In this document: positions 7,187 through 15,611 of the stretch, one piece after another
Numbering within the stretch: the first letter of the stretch is position 1
Layout: the number at the start of each line of letters is the position of its first letter
From: DAOOWV01 sp035371485
Lineage (GTDB): Bacteria > Patescibacteriota > Dojkabacteria > JAFGLO01
Reading direction: 5' to 3'
Length of the DNA: 35,950 nt
Assembly: GCA_035371485.1 (NCBI GenBank)
Contig: DAOOWV010000010.1
Span: 1-35,950, forward strand
Made by a program: the position numbers and the translations under genes
Notes under the pieces: generated by a model
Told to the model about the DNA's origin: nothing
Seen by the model: only the letters and a program-made list of their open reading frames with translations
Database searches by the model: none

Positions 7187-7647
7187 GTGGTAAAAGTACT
7201 TGTGGTTGAAAATAGTGTTGATAGATATAGAGCAACAAGTTCAATATTAAACGTTATTTATGGATGTAAAATTGCGAATAGGGACAGAGGAATAAATGAT
7301 AGTGTTCTGAACGTTGATAATTTGGAAGAATATGTTAATGAACTTTTGAATGGAGTTATTGACTGCGATATAATTTTTATCAGGTCTGAAATAGTTAGAG
7401 GTTCTCCTGGTAGTGGGCATGAATTAGCAAAAAGGTTACAACCTTTAAGAAATAGAGGAGTTGCTTTAGTTCTAATGGGTTATAAATATGTAGAAATAAT
7501 GGGTTATATGATCATCGTTTTTCGGAAAAGGATGAGGTTGGAGTTGAAAAACATAATGAATATCGGGAATCAATTGGTAGGTTTATAAAAGAGCATGACA
7601 TGAGAATGAACGGTGAAGAAAAAATGAATACAGAAGTTTCATTTTAG
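7187..7647 (+). pseudogene. Degenerate receiver-like protein, frameshifted near 7500
   Basis: From the GTG at 7187 the protein begins MVKVLVVENSVDRYRATSSI, the first strand and helix of a receiver, but the acceptor region is replaced by IIFIRSEIVRGSPGSGHEL. The frame ends at 7588 in an unlikely tail (VFRKRMRLELKNIMNIG). In the +2 frame the DNA instead encodes NNGLYDHRFSEKDEVGVEKH, then NEYRESIGRFIKEHD and MNTEVSF, ending TAG 7645-7647. Adding one A to GAAAT near 7500 joins them as GYKYVE-NNGLYDHRF, giving about 153 residues, the same length as the receiver upstream. One base is therefore missing. With the Asp acceptor absent it would be a pseudo-receiver even if intact. Confidence 0.6.
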
Positions 7648-7676
7648 TTTCTATTATTTAAATAAAGTTTTATAAG

Positions 7677-7685
7677 TGATACAAT
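7677..7685 (+). promoter_or_regulatory. Extended -10 box TGATACAAT before the NatA-like gene
   Basis: TG-A-TACAAT (TACAAT 7680-7685) lies 37 bases before the GTG start of the ABC ATPase. No clear -35 is seen. It would make the NatAB-like pair independent of the receiver genes. Confidence 0.35.
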
Positions 7686-7721
7686 CTGTATGTCAAAATA
7701 GATTGAACTCAACCTTTTATA

Positions 7722-8444
7722 GTGATTGAATTTAATAATATAACTAAACAATTTGACAAGACAAAAGTTCTTAAAGGACTTACTTTTACTGTTGAAAAAG
7801 GTGATATTTATGCATTTCTTGGGCCGAATGGCTCTGGTAAAACAACTGCAATTAGAATACTTCTTGGACTATTAAGCGCTGACTCTGGTACCGCATTGAT
7901 TCAAGGAAAACAATATTCATACAATATGTCAGATAAAATTGGGTATTTACCTGAAGAAAGAGGGCTTTATTTAGATTCGCGTGTATTGGAAACTATGGTT
8001 TATATTGGGCAAATGAAAGGAATGAAGTATTTTGATGCCAAGGAAAGTGCCGAAAAATACCTTGAAAGAGTAGGACTTGCTGATAAAGCTCAACTTGAGA
8101 TTAAAAAACTCTCGTCTGGACAACAACAAAAGATACAACTGGGAATCACTGTAATTAACAGGCCCCAAATAGTAATATTAGATGAACCAACCAAAGGATT
8201 AGATCCACTAAATCAAGATTTAATGATCAATTATATCAAAGAGTTAAATGATGCCGGAAGCACAATACTTTTTAGCACACATCAAATGGTTGAAGCTGAA
8301 GAGATAGCACAAAAAATATTAATAATCAAGGATGGTAAGGTGGGGGTAGAGGGGAAAATCGATGAAGTTAAAAGAAATTACAAAGGAAAATCACTACACG
8401 ATATTTTTATAACAATACAAAACTCCAATGAATCTGAAAAATGA
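7722..8444 (+). CDS. ABC transporter ATP-binding protein, NatA-like
   Basis: A 240-residue ATPase with Walker A GPNGSGKTT (about residue 34), signature LSSGQQQKIQLG, Walker B IVILDEPTKGLDP and the H-loop STHQMVEAEE, followed by a short C-terminal extension of the type found in NatA/YhaQ ATPases. It energises the ABC-2 type permease encoded next, whose ATG lies inside this gene (17-base overlap). Family members export sodium, antibiotics or peptides; the substrate here is unknown. The start is GTG. Confidence 0.9.
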   Translation: MIEFNNITKQFDKTKVLKGLTFTVEKGDIYAFLGPNGSGKTTAIRILLGLLSADSGTALIQGKQYSYNMSDKIGYLPEERGLYLDSRVLETMVYIGQMKGMKYFDAKESAEKYLERVGLADKAQLEIKKLSSGQQQKIQLGITVINRPQIVILDEPTKGLDPLNQDLMINYIKELNDAGSTILFSTHQMVEAEEIAQKILIIKDGKVGVEGKIDEVKRNYKGKSLHDIFITIQNSNESEK

Positions 8445-9669
8445 AAGCATAAACAAAATTTTGATAATTATTAAACGTGAATATATAAAGATAGTCCGTA
8501 AAAAAAGTTTTTGGCTTTCAACAATTATTGTTCCGATTTTGATTGGCTTTATATCTTTTATATCCGGATATTCATCTATTGAAGCAGAGAAAATGTTTCA
8601 ATATGATCTTAATGAGGTTGGACACATAGTTATTATTGATCAAGCAAATGTTATATCCGATGTTATGCTCAGTGAAAAAATATCTAAAGTATCAATTGAC
8701 GAGCAGAATGAATATATTGAACAAGTCAAAGAAAAGAAAATTGATGCACTTATTCTTTATGAACAAGATATCGTTAACAAAGGAGAAATAAAGATATGGT
8801 CTTCCGATAACGGTATTTTTTCTAGAAGCAAATTTAATTCAGTCGCCGAAGCAATTTTAAAAGGAAGTATTATTTCTGAAATTGGAAATTCTGAAAAAGT
8901 TTCACTTCTACAGAGAAGTTATAATTATAGTGTGTTGGCATATGATGAAAATGGAGAGCTTACAGACACAGTACTGACGGATTTAATTCTTCCTGGTTTT
9001 TTTATTGTTATTTATTTTGTTTTAATGGCTTTTGCGTTAAGTTATTTGCTTACCGGTATTAGTGAAGAAAAAGAAAACAGGATGATAGAGATTATAATGA
9101 CAATTGTTAGACCTCGTGATTTAGTTATTGGAAAAATAGTTAGTCAAGTTTTGATAGCTTTTACTCAATTATTTGTATTATCCGGATTATCGATAGCTGT
9201 TTTGTCGGTATCTACGAGTAAAATTGACATTCCTTGGGATGCCATTTCAATATCTGTTAAAGATATTTTCATCTACAGCATGTATACAGTTTTGGGCTTT
9301 AGCTTTTTATCAAGTGTTACTGTTGCTGTTGGTGTTATTATGCCAACCCAGAAAGAGGCCCAATCGTTTTTTGGGTTTTTCATGTTTTTAACTATTTTAC
9401 CAATTTACTTTATATCAATAATTATTGCAGATCCTTCGGGAAGTATTGCTACAATAACTGGTTTAATTCCTCTTTTAAGCTCAATGGTTATGATAATAAG
9501 AAATGCGTTGAATGCTGTTCCATTATGGCAAAACGTATTGTCAATCGTATTATTACTTCTCTTCAATTATCTTTCTTATGAATTTGCATCAGTTTTATTT
9601 AAAGTTGGTGCTTTACAGTATGGAGGTAAGATTGATATTTTGAAGTCTCTTAAGAAGTTTAAAAAGTAG
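8428..9669 (+). CDS. ABC-2 type permease, NatB/YhaP-like
   Basis: A 413-residue membrane protein: one N-terminal helix (about 30-48, after the basic KIVRKKSFWLSTIIVP), an external domain of about 130 residues, then five or six helices in residues 185-395. The motif SEEKENRMIEIIMT between helices 2 and 3 is the coupling segment typical of NatB/YhaP exporters. It pairs with the overlapping NatA-like ATPase. There is no partner periplasmic protein, so it is an exporter. Stop TAG. Confidence 0.88.
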   Translation: MNLKNESINKILIIIKREYIKIVRKKSFWLSTIIVPILIGFISFISGYSSIEAEKMFQYDLNEVGHIVIIDQANVISDVMLSEKISKVSIDEQNEYIEQVKEKKIDALILYEQDIVNKGEIKIWSSDNGIFSRSKFNSVAEAILKGSIISEIGNSEKVSLLQRSYNYSVLAYDENGELTDTVLTDLILPGFFIVIYFVLMAFALSYLLTGISEEKENRMIEIIMTIVRPRDLVIGKIVSQVLIAFTQLFVLSGLSIAVLSVSTSKIDIPWDAISISVKDIFIYSMYTVLGFSFLSSVTVAVGVIMPTQKEAQSFFGFFMFLTILPIYFISIIIADPSGSIATITGLIPLLSSMVMIIRNALNAVPLWQNVLSIVLLLLFNYLSYEFASVLFKVGALQYGGKIDILKSLKKFKK

Positions 9670-9721
9670 ATTATGGTTAATGAGTAAACCTTCTGCTATT
9701 ATATTAATTGCGATGTGATAT

Positions 9722-9750
9722 TTGTTATTTAGTTATTTATGTGATATACT
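9722..9750 (+). promoter_or_regulatory. Promoter TTGTTA-17-TATACT with TG extension
   Basis: TTGTTA at 9722-9727, a 17-base spacer ending TGA, and TATACT at 9745-9750. It lies 28 bases before the ATG at 9779 and so supports that start for the second ABC ATPase over an upstream TTG in frame. Confidence 0.5.
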
Positions 9751-9778
9751 TGTATCTGTTATTTTTAAAAAAGAAACG

Positions 9779-10438
9779 ATGGTATCGATTAAGAACCTTT
9801 CTAAGACTTACAAAATGGGTAAAGACAATGATGTTCACGCACTGCGTGATGTTTCTTTTTCAATAGCGGATTCAGAAGCTATCGCTTTAGTAGGATCTTC
9901 AGGTTCAGGTAAATCAACATTTCTTAACATTTTAGGTGGACTTGATTCGGATTATGAAGGAGAAATAATTGTAGGGGACAAAAATATAAAGGAATATAAC
10001 TCTGATATTTATAGGAGAAATGTTGTTGGTACTATTTTTCAGCAGTTTTATCTTATCCCCAAACTAACCGTTGAAGAAAATATTTTGCTTCCAATCTATT
10101 TTGGAAAACAACTTTCGAAAAATGAAATTGAAGGGAGAATCGATTATTTACTTAGAAAAGTTGGTCTTACTGATAGAAGGAAGCACAAACCTAGTGAACT
10201 TTCTGGCGGTCAAGCACAAAGAGTAGCTATTGCGAGAGCATTGGTTGCAAAACCGCAACTTTTATTAGCAGATGAACCCACTGGTAATCTTGATTCAAAA
10301 ACAGGGCTAGAAATTATTGATTTATTGAAGGAGCTCAATAAAGAAGAAGGTACAACTTTGATTGTCGTTACACATGACGTTGATGTGGCAAAATCAATAG
10401 GTAAAAAAATAATGTTAAGAGATGGAAAAATAGTATGA
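9779..10438 (+). CDS. ABC transporter ATP-binding protein, MacB/LolD-like
   Basis: 219 residues from ATG 9779 (MVSIKNLSKTYKMG). It has Walker A GSSGSGKST, Q-loop FQQFYLIPKLTVEENI, signature LSGGQAQRVAIARAL and Walker B LLLADEPTGNLD. The ADEPTGNLD sequence and the Y-loop start are characteristic of the LolD/MacB/FtsE group, which drives mechanotransmission across the membrane rather than transport through it. The TGA stop overlaps the permease ATG (ATGA at 10435). It starts behind its own promoter and so forms a second ABC unit after the NatAB-like pair. Confidence 0.9.
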   Translation: MVSIKNLSKTYKMGKDNDVHALRDVSFSIADSEAIALVGSSGSGKSTFLNILGGLDSDYEGEIIVGDKNIKEYNSDIYRRNVVGTIFQQFYLIPKLTVEENILLPIYFGKQLSKNEIEGRIDYLLRKVGLTDRRKHKPSELSGGQAQRVAIARALVAKPQLLLADEPTGNLDSKTGLEIIDLLKELNKEEGTTLIVVTHDVDVAKSIGKKIMLRDGKIV

Positions 10439-11748
10439 AAATTGTAAAGTATGCATATGACATTGTCTTTAGAAGAAAACTAAGAACTTTCCTTACTAGT
10501 TTAGGAATTACTATTTCAGTTATTCTCCTAAGTTTCATAATTTTTGGAATGAAAGGGCTAGAGAATACTTTAGTTTATGAATTTACCTCAAGATTTAAGC
10601 CTAATGATATTACTGTTATGAAAGATGGTCAATTTTCACAATTTTTACCGTCTGATGAAGAAAATAAAGAAGAAGTAACTAGTAATGAAAATGCCCCAAA
10701 AGTAGAAGTAATCGATGATGATGTGGTTAATAAGATAAGAAATTATGAATATACTGAAAAAGTGTCTCCAATAATGCTGATACTGTCTCTTGATATTTAT
10801 GTTGAAACAAATGAGAATCCATATCCAAATGGTAATATAATTGGATATGATACGAAAGGATCTGATAGTTTATTTGTTGATTATATTGAGATTACTAAAG
10901 ATAAGGACAAAGAATTGGAAATGGGAGAGGTATTTATTGGTAAAACAGTAGTTGATTACTACAAATTAGATACTGAGAATTTGTCAGATTTAAAAATAAT
11001 TTTAAAGCCATCACGTAGCTCTATTATGTCAAATCCATCAAAAACAGTGGTTGGAAAAGAATATGTTTTAAATGTAGTTGGGATAGTTGATACTGGACAA
11101 GATAGAAATAGTCTTATTATGTCAATTGAACAGTCCAAAGCTATACTTGCTGATTTAGGAGGTTTTGCAACATCGGATGAACTTGTTAAAGAGATTGGGT
11201 ATCAACAATTAATGGTTACCGCCAAAGAAGGCAAAGTAAACGATTTAAAGAAATTTATTGAGGATGAAATTGGTTTAACAGCATTTGCATCTGATGATTT
11301 TCTTTCATTTATTAAAATTATTACAGACGCAATAACATTTGCGTTGATTATGTTTGGAATAGTTTCTTCTGTTGTTGCTGGTATTGGGATTATAAATACA
11401 ATGGTAATGAGTATTTATGAACAAACCAAAGAAATCGGTATAATAAAAGCAATAGGTGCTTCAAACATTCAAGTCTTAATAATTTTTTTAATCCAGGCGG
11501 GGACAATTGGGCTTATCGGCGGAATAATGGGTGTGGCTGTAGTTTTAGCTGGTACAAAGTTTGCTGATCCGTATATTGTTGAGATATTACAAGAACAAGG
11601 TTTTCTTCTAAATAAATTTTTTATTGTTGAAGCTCAAACAGTTGGAATTATTGTTTTAAGTAGCGTATTATTAGGAATATTGGCTGGATTATATCCAGCT
11701 TATAGAGCTGGTAGGTTAGACCCCGTAAAAGCATTGAGATATGAATGA
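10435..11748 (+). CDS. MacB-type FtsX-family permease
   Basis: 437 residues with the MacB topology: one N-terminal helix (about 16-37, RRKLRTFLTSLGITISVILL), a large external domain (40-290), and three C-terminal helices forming the FtsX domain (IINTMVMSIYEQTKEIGIIKAIGAS, then GLIGGIMGVAV, then LYPAYRAGRLDPVKALRYE). The last motif is the classical family ending. Such permeases pull lipoproteins, peptides or toxins out of the membrane, or signal through it. No MacA-like adaptor or TolC is present, as expected for a monoderm. Confidence 0.9.
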   Translation: MKIVKYAYDIVFRRKLRTFLTSLGITISVILLSFIIFGMKGLENTLVYEFTSRFKPNDITVMKDGQFSQFLPSDEENKEEVTSNENAPKVEVIDDDVVNKIRNYEYTEKVSPIMLILSLDIYVETNENPYPNGNIIGYDTKGSDSLFVDYIEITKDKDKELEMGEVFIGKTVVDYYKLDTENLSDLKIILKPSRSSIMSNPSKTVVGKEYVLNVVGIVDTGQDRNSLIMSIEQSKAILADLGGFATSDELVKEIGYQQLMVTAKEGKVNDLKKFIEDEIGLTAFASDDFLSFIKIITDAITFALIMFGIVSSVVAGIGIINTMVMSIYEQTKEIGIIKAIGASNIQVLIIFLIQAGTIGLIGGIMGVAVVLAGTKFADPYIVEILQEQGFLLNKFFIVEAQTVGIIVLSSVLLGILAGLYPAYRAGRLDPVKALRYE

Positions 11749-11757
11749 TTGCTAGTT

Positions 11758-11806
11758 AATAATACAATGGTGGGTTTATGTTATTGAAAAACATTATTGT
11801 ATTATT
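11758..11806. terminator. Inverted repeat AATAATACAAT / ATTGTATTATT between convergent genes
   Basis: Perfect 11-base arms (11758-11768 and 11796-11806) with a 27-base loop fill the 75-base gap between the permease and tsaD. It uses the same sequence as the repeats around the four-helix-bundle gene. A bidirectional terminator is possible, but the arms have no G-C pairs beyond one and no T-run. Confidence 0.4.
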
Positions 11807-11823
11807 TATCCTTCATTTTTGTA

Positions 11824-12813
11824 TTAAATAAAGTTTCCAATTCCTGCGACCATTGCTGCATTGTCGGTACAATATTTCATTGGAGGGAAGAATACACCAA
11901 TTTCTTGTTCTGCACCACTTTGCATCATTTTCTGACGAAGTCTTGAATTTGCTGATACTCCTCCTACAACTCCAATTCTAGGAATTGCCTTTTCTTTTGC
12001 GAGTTTTATAGTTTTCTCTACAAGTACATCAACGACGGCTTCTTGAAATGATGAGGCAATATCTATAGTATGAAAACGTGCAACTTCTTCTTCATATTCA
12101 TTAGTTTCTTCAATAGTTGGTTGAAGTTTTTTATCTCTGATGTAATATTTCACTGCTGTTTTTAACCCAGAGAAACTAAAGTTGTAGTTATCTTCTTTTA
12201 TAAGGGGTCTCGGGAATTTAATAGCAGTTTCATCTCCCTGAATTGAGATTTTATCAATTACTGGTCCTCCGGGGTATGGTAAATTTAACATTCTTGCTAC
12301 TTTGTCAAAACATTCTCCAGCTGCATCATCAATAGTTTCTCCAATTATTTTATGTTTTAATGGTGATTCTGCAATTACTAACTGAGTATGTCCACCAGAT
12401 ACTATTAATAATATGATTGGATAACTAGGAATTGTATGTCCTTCTTCATGAAGCATTAGTGAATAACCGTGAGCAAACACGTGATTAACATATACAATTT
12501 CCTTTTTAAGTTGTTTTGATAGTCCTAGAGCAAATGCTACTCCAACATTTAAAGCAGGTTTTAGTCCTGGTGTGTTTGTTACAGCAATTCGATCAATATC
12601 ATCTGGCAATATTCCAGCAATATCTAATGCTTTTTTGTATACCTCTACAATGTTCTCAACGTGTTTTCTGGCTCCCAACTCTGGAACTGTTCCACCGTGT
12701 GGAGCGTGTATTTTAACTTGTGAACTTACAACTGAGCTATAAACTTCGGTTCCATTTTTTACAATTGCTATTGATGTGTCATCACAGCTTGTTTCAATTC
12801 CTAAAACTATCAT
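11824..12813 (-). CDS. tsaD: tRNA N6-threonylcarbamoyladenosine synthesis protein TsaD
   Basis: 329 residues of the Kae1/TsaD ASKHA-fold ATPase, which transfers the threonylcarbamoyl group from threonylcarbamoyl-AMP to A37 of tRNAs reading ANN codons. The family motifs appear in order: GIETSCDDTS, GGTVPELGARKHVENI, the metal site VNHVFAH, SGGHTQLV, DDAAGECFDKVARML, YPGGPVID, FSFSGLKTAVKYY, GGVSANSRLR and YCTDNAAMVAGIG. Length and ends match the family. The partners TsaB, TsaE and TsaC are not in the window. It is the last minus-strand gene before the ABC operon, and ends in the gap with the inverted repeat. Confidence 0.97.
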   Translation of the reverse strand: MIVLGIETSCDDTSIAIVKNGTEVYSSVVSSQVKIHAPHGGTVPELGARKHVENIVEVYKKALDIAGILPDDIDRIAVTNTPGLKPALNVGVAFALGLSKQLKKEIVYVNHVFAHGYSLMLHEEGHTIPSYPIILLIVSGGHTQLVIAESPLKHKIIGETIDDAAGECFDKVARMLNLPYPGGPVIDKISIQGDETAIKFPRPLIKEDNYNFSFSGLKTAVKYYIRDKKLQPTIEETNEYEEEVARFHTIDIASSFQEAVVDVLVEKTIKLAKEKAIPRIGVVGGVSANSRLRQKMMQSGAEQEIGVFFPPMKYCTDNAAMVAGIGNFI

Positions 12814-12863
12814 AATAATAAATCATCTAAAATTTAACATATATCACCTATCATTTAATGATT

Positions 12864-13982
12864 CTATCTTAATTTAATGTTTTCAATTAGGTAGTCAAAT
12901 AAGATATCATTACTTTCGCTACCATCAATTATATATATAATTTTCTCGGTTGGCTCAACTAAACACGCTACCCTAAAACTTTTATCATCAACCATTATTA
13001 ATTGAATGATAAACTCTATTTCATTATGCTCTGTTGGACTAGAAGGAAATAACCTTATTGTATCTGACCCTGCAAAATTATTTTCTAACAATATTGAAAC
13101 ATATTCGTCAAGTGCATCTTCAGGTGTTATAGCAGCTCTCCATCTATAAGGAATTACTAAGATTTTATTATCGTTCTTTTCTATTGAAAAGCCATCACTT
13201 GGAAAATCTTTTGATTTTTTATTTTGTATTCTATATTCGTATGAGTAACTTAGAGAGAACTTGTATTTATCTGGGAGTTCTTCGCCGTGGAGAGACTGAA
13301 TTGTATAAATTAGCTTTTGTTTTTGAGTCATTCTATCTGCAAGCATCTGATTTGCTTCATCAACACTTATTATTTCGTACCAAATATCACTTGCAACACT
13401 ATAAATCCTTATTCCAATATTTTCATTCTCAGAAATAAAGTAAATTCCAGGTTCTTTGGTTGTATCCGAAATCGTGCTTTCGCCAATGAATTTCCATCCT
13501 CTTTTTCCAAGTTCACTTTTATAGAATTCAATTGCCTTATCAAAATCGTGACCAACAGGAAGGGTATAGCAAGACATATCATAATTTTTTAATTGTTCAA
13601 CTTCCTTGCTATTTTTGTAATGTGGAAAGGCAAAGGAGGAATTTGGGTATGCAGGTAATTCCAATGATAATCCATAAACGGATTCAGTACTTTTAGGGCT
13701 ACTTTTGAAAACGTAACTAAAAAAATTCATATGTTGGGCAAATATTATACTTATAACTGTAAATGCGCCAATAATCCATATGACTTTTATATTGTGTCTA
13801 AATGCTTGAAACAATAATGCTATTTTTCTTTTTTGTGAAAAAATGAAAGTTTCATTACTTCTTTGTTTGTATTTTTGAATTACTAATGGATCTTTTACGG
13901 ATTTAGAAATTTTTTTAAGAGTTAACTTGTTTTTTATTTGAAGAAAAATGTTGTTTCTTTTGATTTTTTTATTTCTTTTCAT
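12864..13982 (-). CDS. Membrane-anchored protein of unknown function, coupled to nrdG
   Basis: 372 residues: a very basic cytoplasmic N-terminus (1-64, MKRNKKIKRN), one membrane helix (about 65-85, IKVIWIIGAFTVISIIFAQ) and an external domain of about 280 residues with two similar-looking alpha/beta parts. Segments such as FDKAIEFYKSELGKRGWKFI and ALDEYVSILLENNFAG recall the sensor-type fold in which a helix carries ...FYxxxLxxxGW, common in CPR surface proteins. I do not recognise the family. Its ATG overlaps the nrdG stop by four bases, but a shared role with ribonucleotide reduction is not obvious. Confidence 0.75.
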   Translation of the reverse strand: MKRNKKIKRNNIFLQIKNKLTLKKISKSVKDPLVIQKYKQRSNETFIFSQKRKIALLFQAFRHNIKVIWIIGAFTVISIIFAQHMNFFSYVFKSSPKSTESVYGLSLELPAYPNSSFAFPHYKNSKEVEQLKNYDMSCYTLPVGHDFDKAIEFYKSELGKRGWKFIGESTISDTTKEPGIYFISENENIGIRIYSVASDIWYEIISVDEANQMLADRMTQKQKLIYTIQSLHGEELPDKYKFSLSYSYEYRIQNKKSKDFPSDGFSIEKNDNKILVIPYRWRAAITPEDALDEYVSILLENNFAGSDTIRLFPSSPTEHNEIEFIIQLIMVDDKSFRVACLVEPTEKIIYIIDGSESNDILFDYLIENIKLR

Positions 13983-14668
13983 CTAATTTGTACCTCTTTT
14001 ACAAATTCTTTAGCAAATTGTACGACTTCTTCTAAATCTTGAGTAGAATAGGTCGAAAATTGTGGAGACTTATATCCCTTTGTTTTGAAAGGTTGGAAGT
14101 TTTGTATTATCCATCTTTTTACACCAACTAACTCTTTAGAAATTTGTTTTAAATCATCAATACTCAGGATTTCTTTTGGAGCTGTTGTTCTAAATTCGTA
14201 GTCAACACCACTTTCCATAATTATTTTTATACTGTTAGAAATAACAGGAAGGAGATTGTGTGTTTGACTAATTTTATCATATTTAGCTTTTGGAGATTTG
14301 ATATCCATAGCAATGTAGTCTAATAATTCTAGATTTATTAATTGTTTTAGCATTGTAGGATCTGTGCCGTTGCTGTCTAATTTTACAATAAATCCAAGGT
14401 CTACAATTTTACTTATAAAATCAATTAAATCTTTTTGAAGAGTTGGTTCCCCTCCAGTAATACATACTCCGTCTATTTTTCCTTTTCTTTGGGTCAGAAA
14501 ATCAAAAAAGATAGCTTCATCAATATAAGGTTTGTCAGAATTTGTAGATAACAATTCTGGGTTATGGCAATATGGGCATCTAAAATTACATCCCTGTGTA
14601 AAAATAGTACAAGCAATCTTTTGGGGATAATCAATTAGAGATACTTTTTGTAATCCTGCGATTTTCAT
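13979..14668 (-). CDS. nrdG: Anaerobic ribonucleotide reductase activating protein (radical SAM)
   Basis: 229 residues from the ATG at 14668 (MKIAGLQKVSLIDYPQKIAC), the usual family start; an ATG at 14713 would add 15 unconserved residues. The radical-SAM cluster motif is CNFRCPYC (CxxxCxxC), preceded by FTQG and followed by HNPELL, GVCITGGEPTLQ and a strand KLDSNG. NrdG uses S-adenosylmethionine and its 4Fe-4S cluster to put the glycyl radical on NrdD. It is longer than the about 155-residue E. coli NrdG and matches the PflA-like form common in CPR and Thermotogales. The two nrdD genes lie 10 kb away on the other strand. It overlaps the next gene (ATGA). Confidence 0.9.
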   Translation of the reverse strand: MKIAGLQKVSLIDYPQKIACTIFTQGCNFRCPYCHNPELLSTNSDKPYIDEAIFFDFLTQRKGKIDGVCITGGEPTLQKDLIDFISKIVDLGFIVKLDSNGTDPTMLKQLINLELLDYIAMDIKSPKAKYDKISQTHNLLPVISNSIKIIMESGVDYEFRTTAPKEILSIDDLKQISKELVGVKRWIIQNFQPFKTKGYKSPQFSTYSTQDLEEVVQFAKEFVKEVQIR

Positions 14669-14725
14669 GTTTTCATAAATATATGATACAATGTTATTGT
14701 TCTTATTATACATGATTTTGTGTAC

Positions 14726-14760
14726 GAAGTGCGGCGTTTTGAGTTAGGAGTGCGGAGTTA
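14726..14760. repeat. Heptamer array AGTGCGG/AGTTAGG, five units
   Basis: Units of exactly seven bases: AGTGCGG, CGTTTTG, AGTTAGG, AGTGCGG, AGTTATT. They fill most of the 79-base divergent gap between the annotated nrdG reading frame and the methyltransferase gene and are distinctly richer in G than the surroundings. Confidence 0.6.
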
Positions 14761-14792
14761 TTCAGAATGGTATTAATTATTTTTAATTTTGT

Positions 14793-15602
14793 ATGAATAA
14801 ACTATATTATCACAAAGATAGATTCACATTATACAATGGAGATTGTTTAGATGTATTAAATTCTCTGTCTGAAGAATCCATTGATATGGTTTTTGCGGAT
14901 CCCCCATATTTTTTATCTAGTGGTTCATTTACATGTCAAAATGGAAAAATGGTAAGTGTAAAAAAAGGAAATTGGGATATGAGTAATGGAACTAAGAAGA
15001 ATTTCGAGTTTCATATGGAGTGGATAAAGGCATGTAAAAGAGTTTTGAAGCCTAATGGTACTATATGGATTAGTGGTACATATCATTCAATATATCAGTG
15101 TGGTTTTGCCTTGGAGCTTAATGGGTTTCATTTTTTAAATGATATAGCTTGGTTTAAGCCGAATGCAGCACCAAATTTAAGTTGTAGATTTTTTACTGCA
15201 AGTCATGAAACTCTTATCTGGGCCAGAAAAAATAAGAAATCTAGACATACATTTAATTACGAACGAATGAAATATGGAGATTGGCCTGAGGATCAAATAA
15301 AGAAACCTGGTTTACAGATGAGATCTGTCTGGTCGATGGGGACCCCTAAACCGATCGAGAAAAAATTTGGAAAACATCCTACTCAAAAACCAATTGACCT
15401 ATTAAAAAGAATTGTTCTTGCAAGTACGAGTGAGGGAGATACAATTTTGGATCCATTTACTGGGAGTTCTACAACAGGTTTAGCAGCATATTTATATGGA
15501 AGAAAATTTATAGGAATTGACACAGAAAAAGAATTTTTAGATTTATCTGTAAAACGTTTTGAAGAATTGGAACGTAATATTGAAAATAAACTTAAATTTT
15601 GA
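14793..15602 (+). CDS. DNA N6-adenine methyltransferase, DpnA-like (beta class)
   Basis: 269 residues with motif IV DPPY at 36-39 and motif I DPFTGSSTTG at about 220-229; this order, with the recognition region between them, is the beta class. Several stretches read like DpnA/M2.DpnII and its relatives: MVFADPPYFLSSG, VSVKKGNWD, WISGTYHSIYQCGFAL, PNAAPNLSCRFFTASHETLIWARK, and GKHPTQKP. Those enzymes methylate adenine in GATC, so GATC is a reasonable prediction, from memory of the family rather than a search. It is followed nine bases later by a nuclease gene, forming a restriction-modification pair. Confidence 0.9.
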   Translation: MNKLYYHKDRFTLYNGDCLDVLNSLSEESIDMVFADPPYFLSSGSFTCQNGKMVSVKKGNWDMSNGTKKNFEFHMEWIKACKRVLKPNGTIWISGTYHSIYQCGFALELNGFHFLNDIAWFKPNAAPNLSCRFFTASHETLIWARKNKKSRHTFNYERMKYGDWPEDQIKKPGLQMRSVWSMGTPKPIEKKFGKHPTQKPIDLLKRIVLASTSEGDTILDPFTGSSTTGLAAYLYGRKFIGIDTEKEFLDLSVKRFEELERNIENKLKF

Positions 15603-15611
15603 ATAAAAATT

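Noticed and set aside
7589..7647. Separate small gene after the second receiver
   Set aside because: The sequence joins naturally to the receiver frame after adding one base and has no start of its own at a sensible place.
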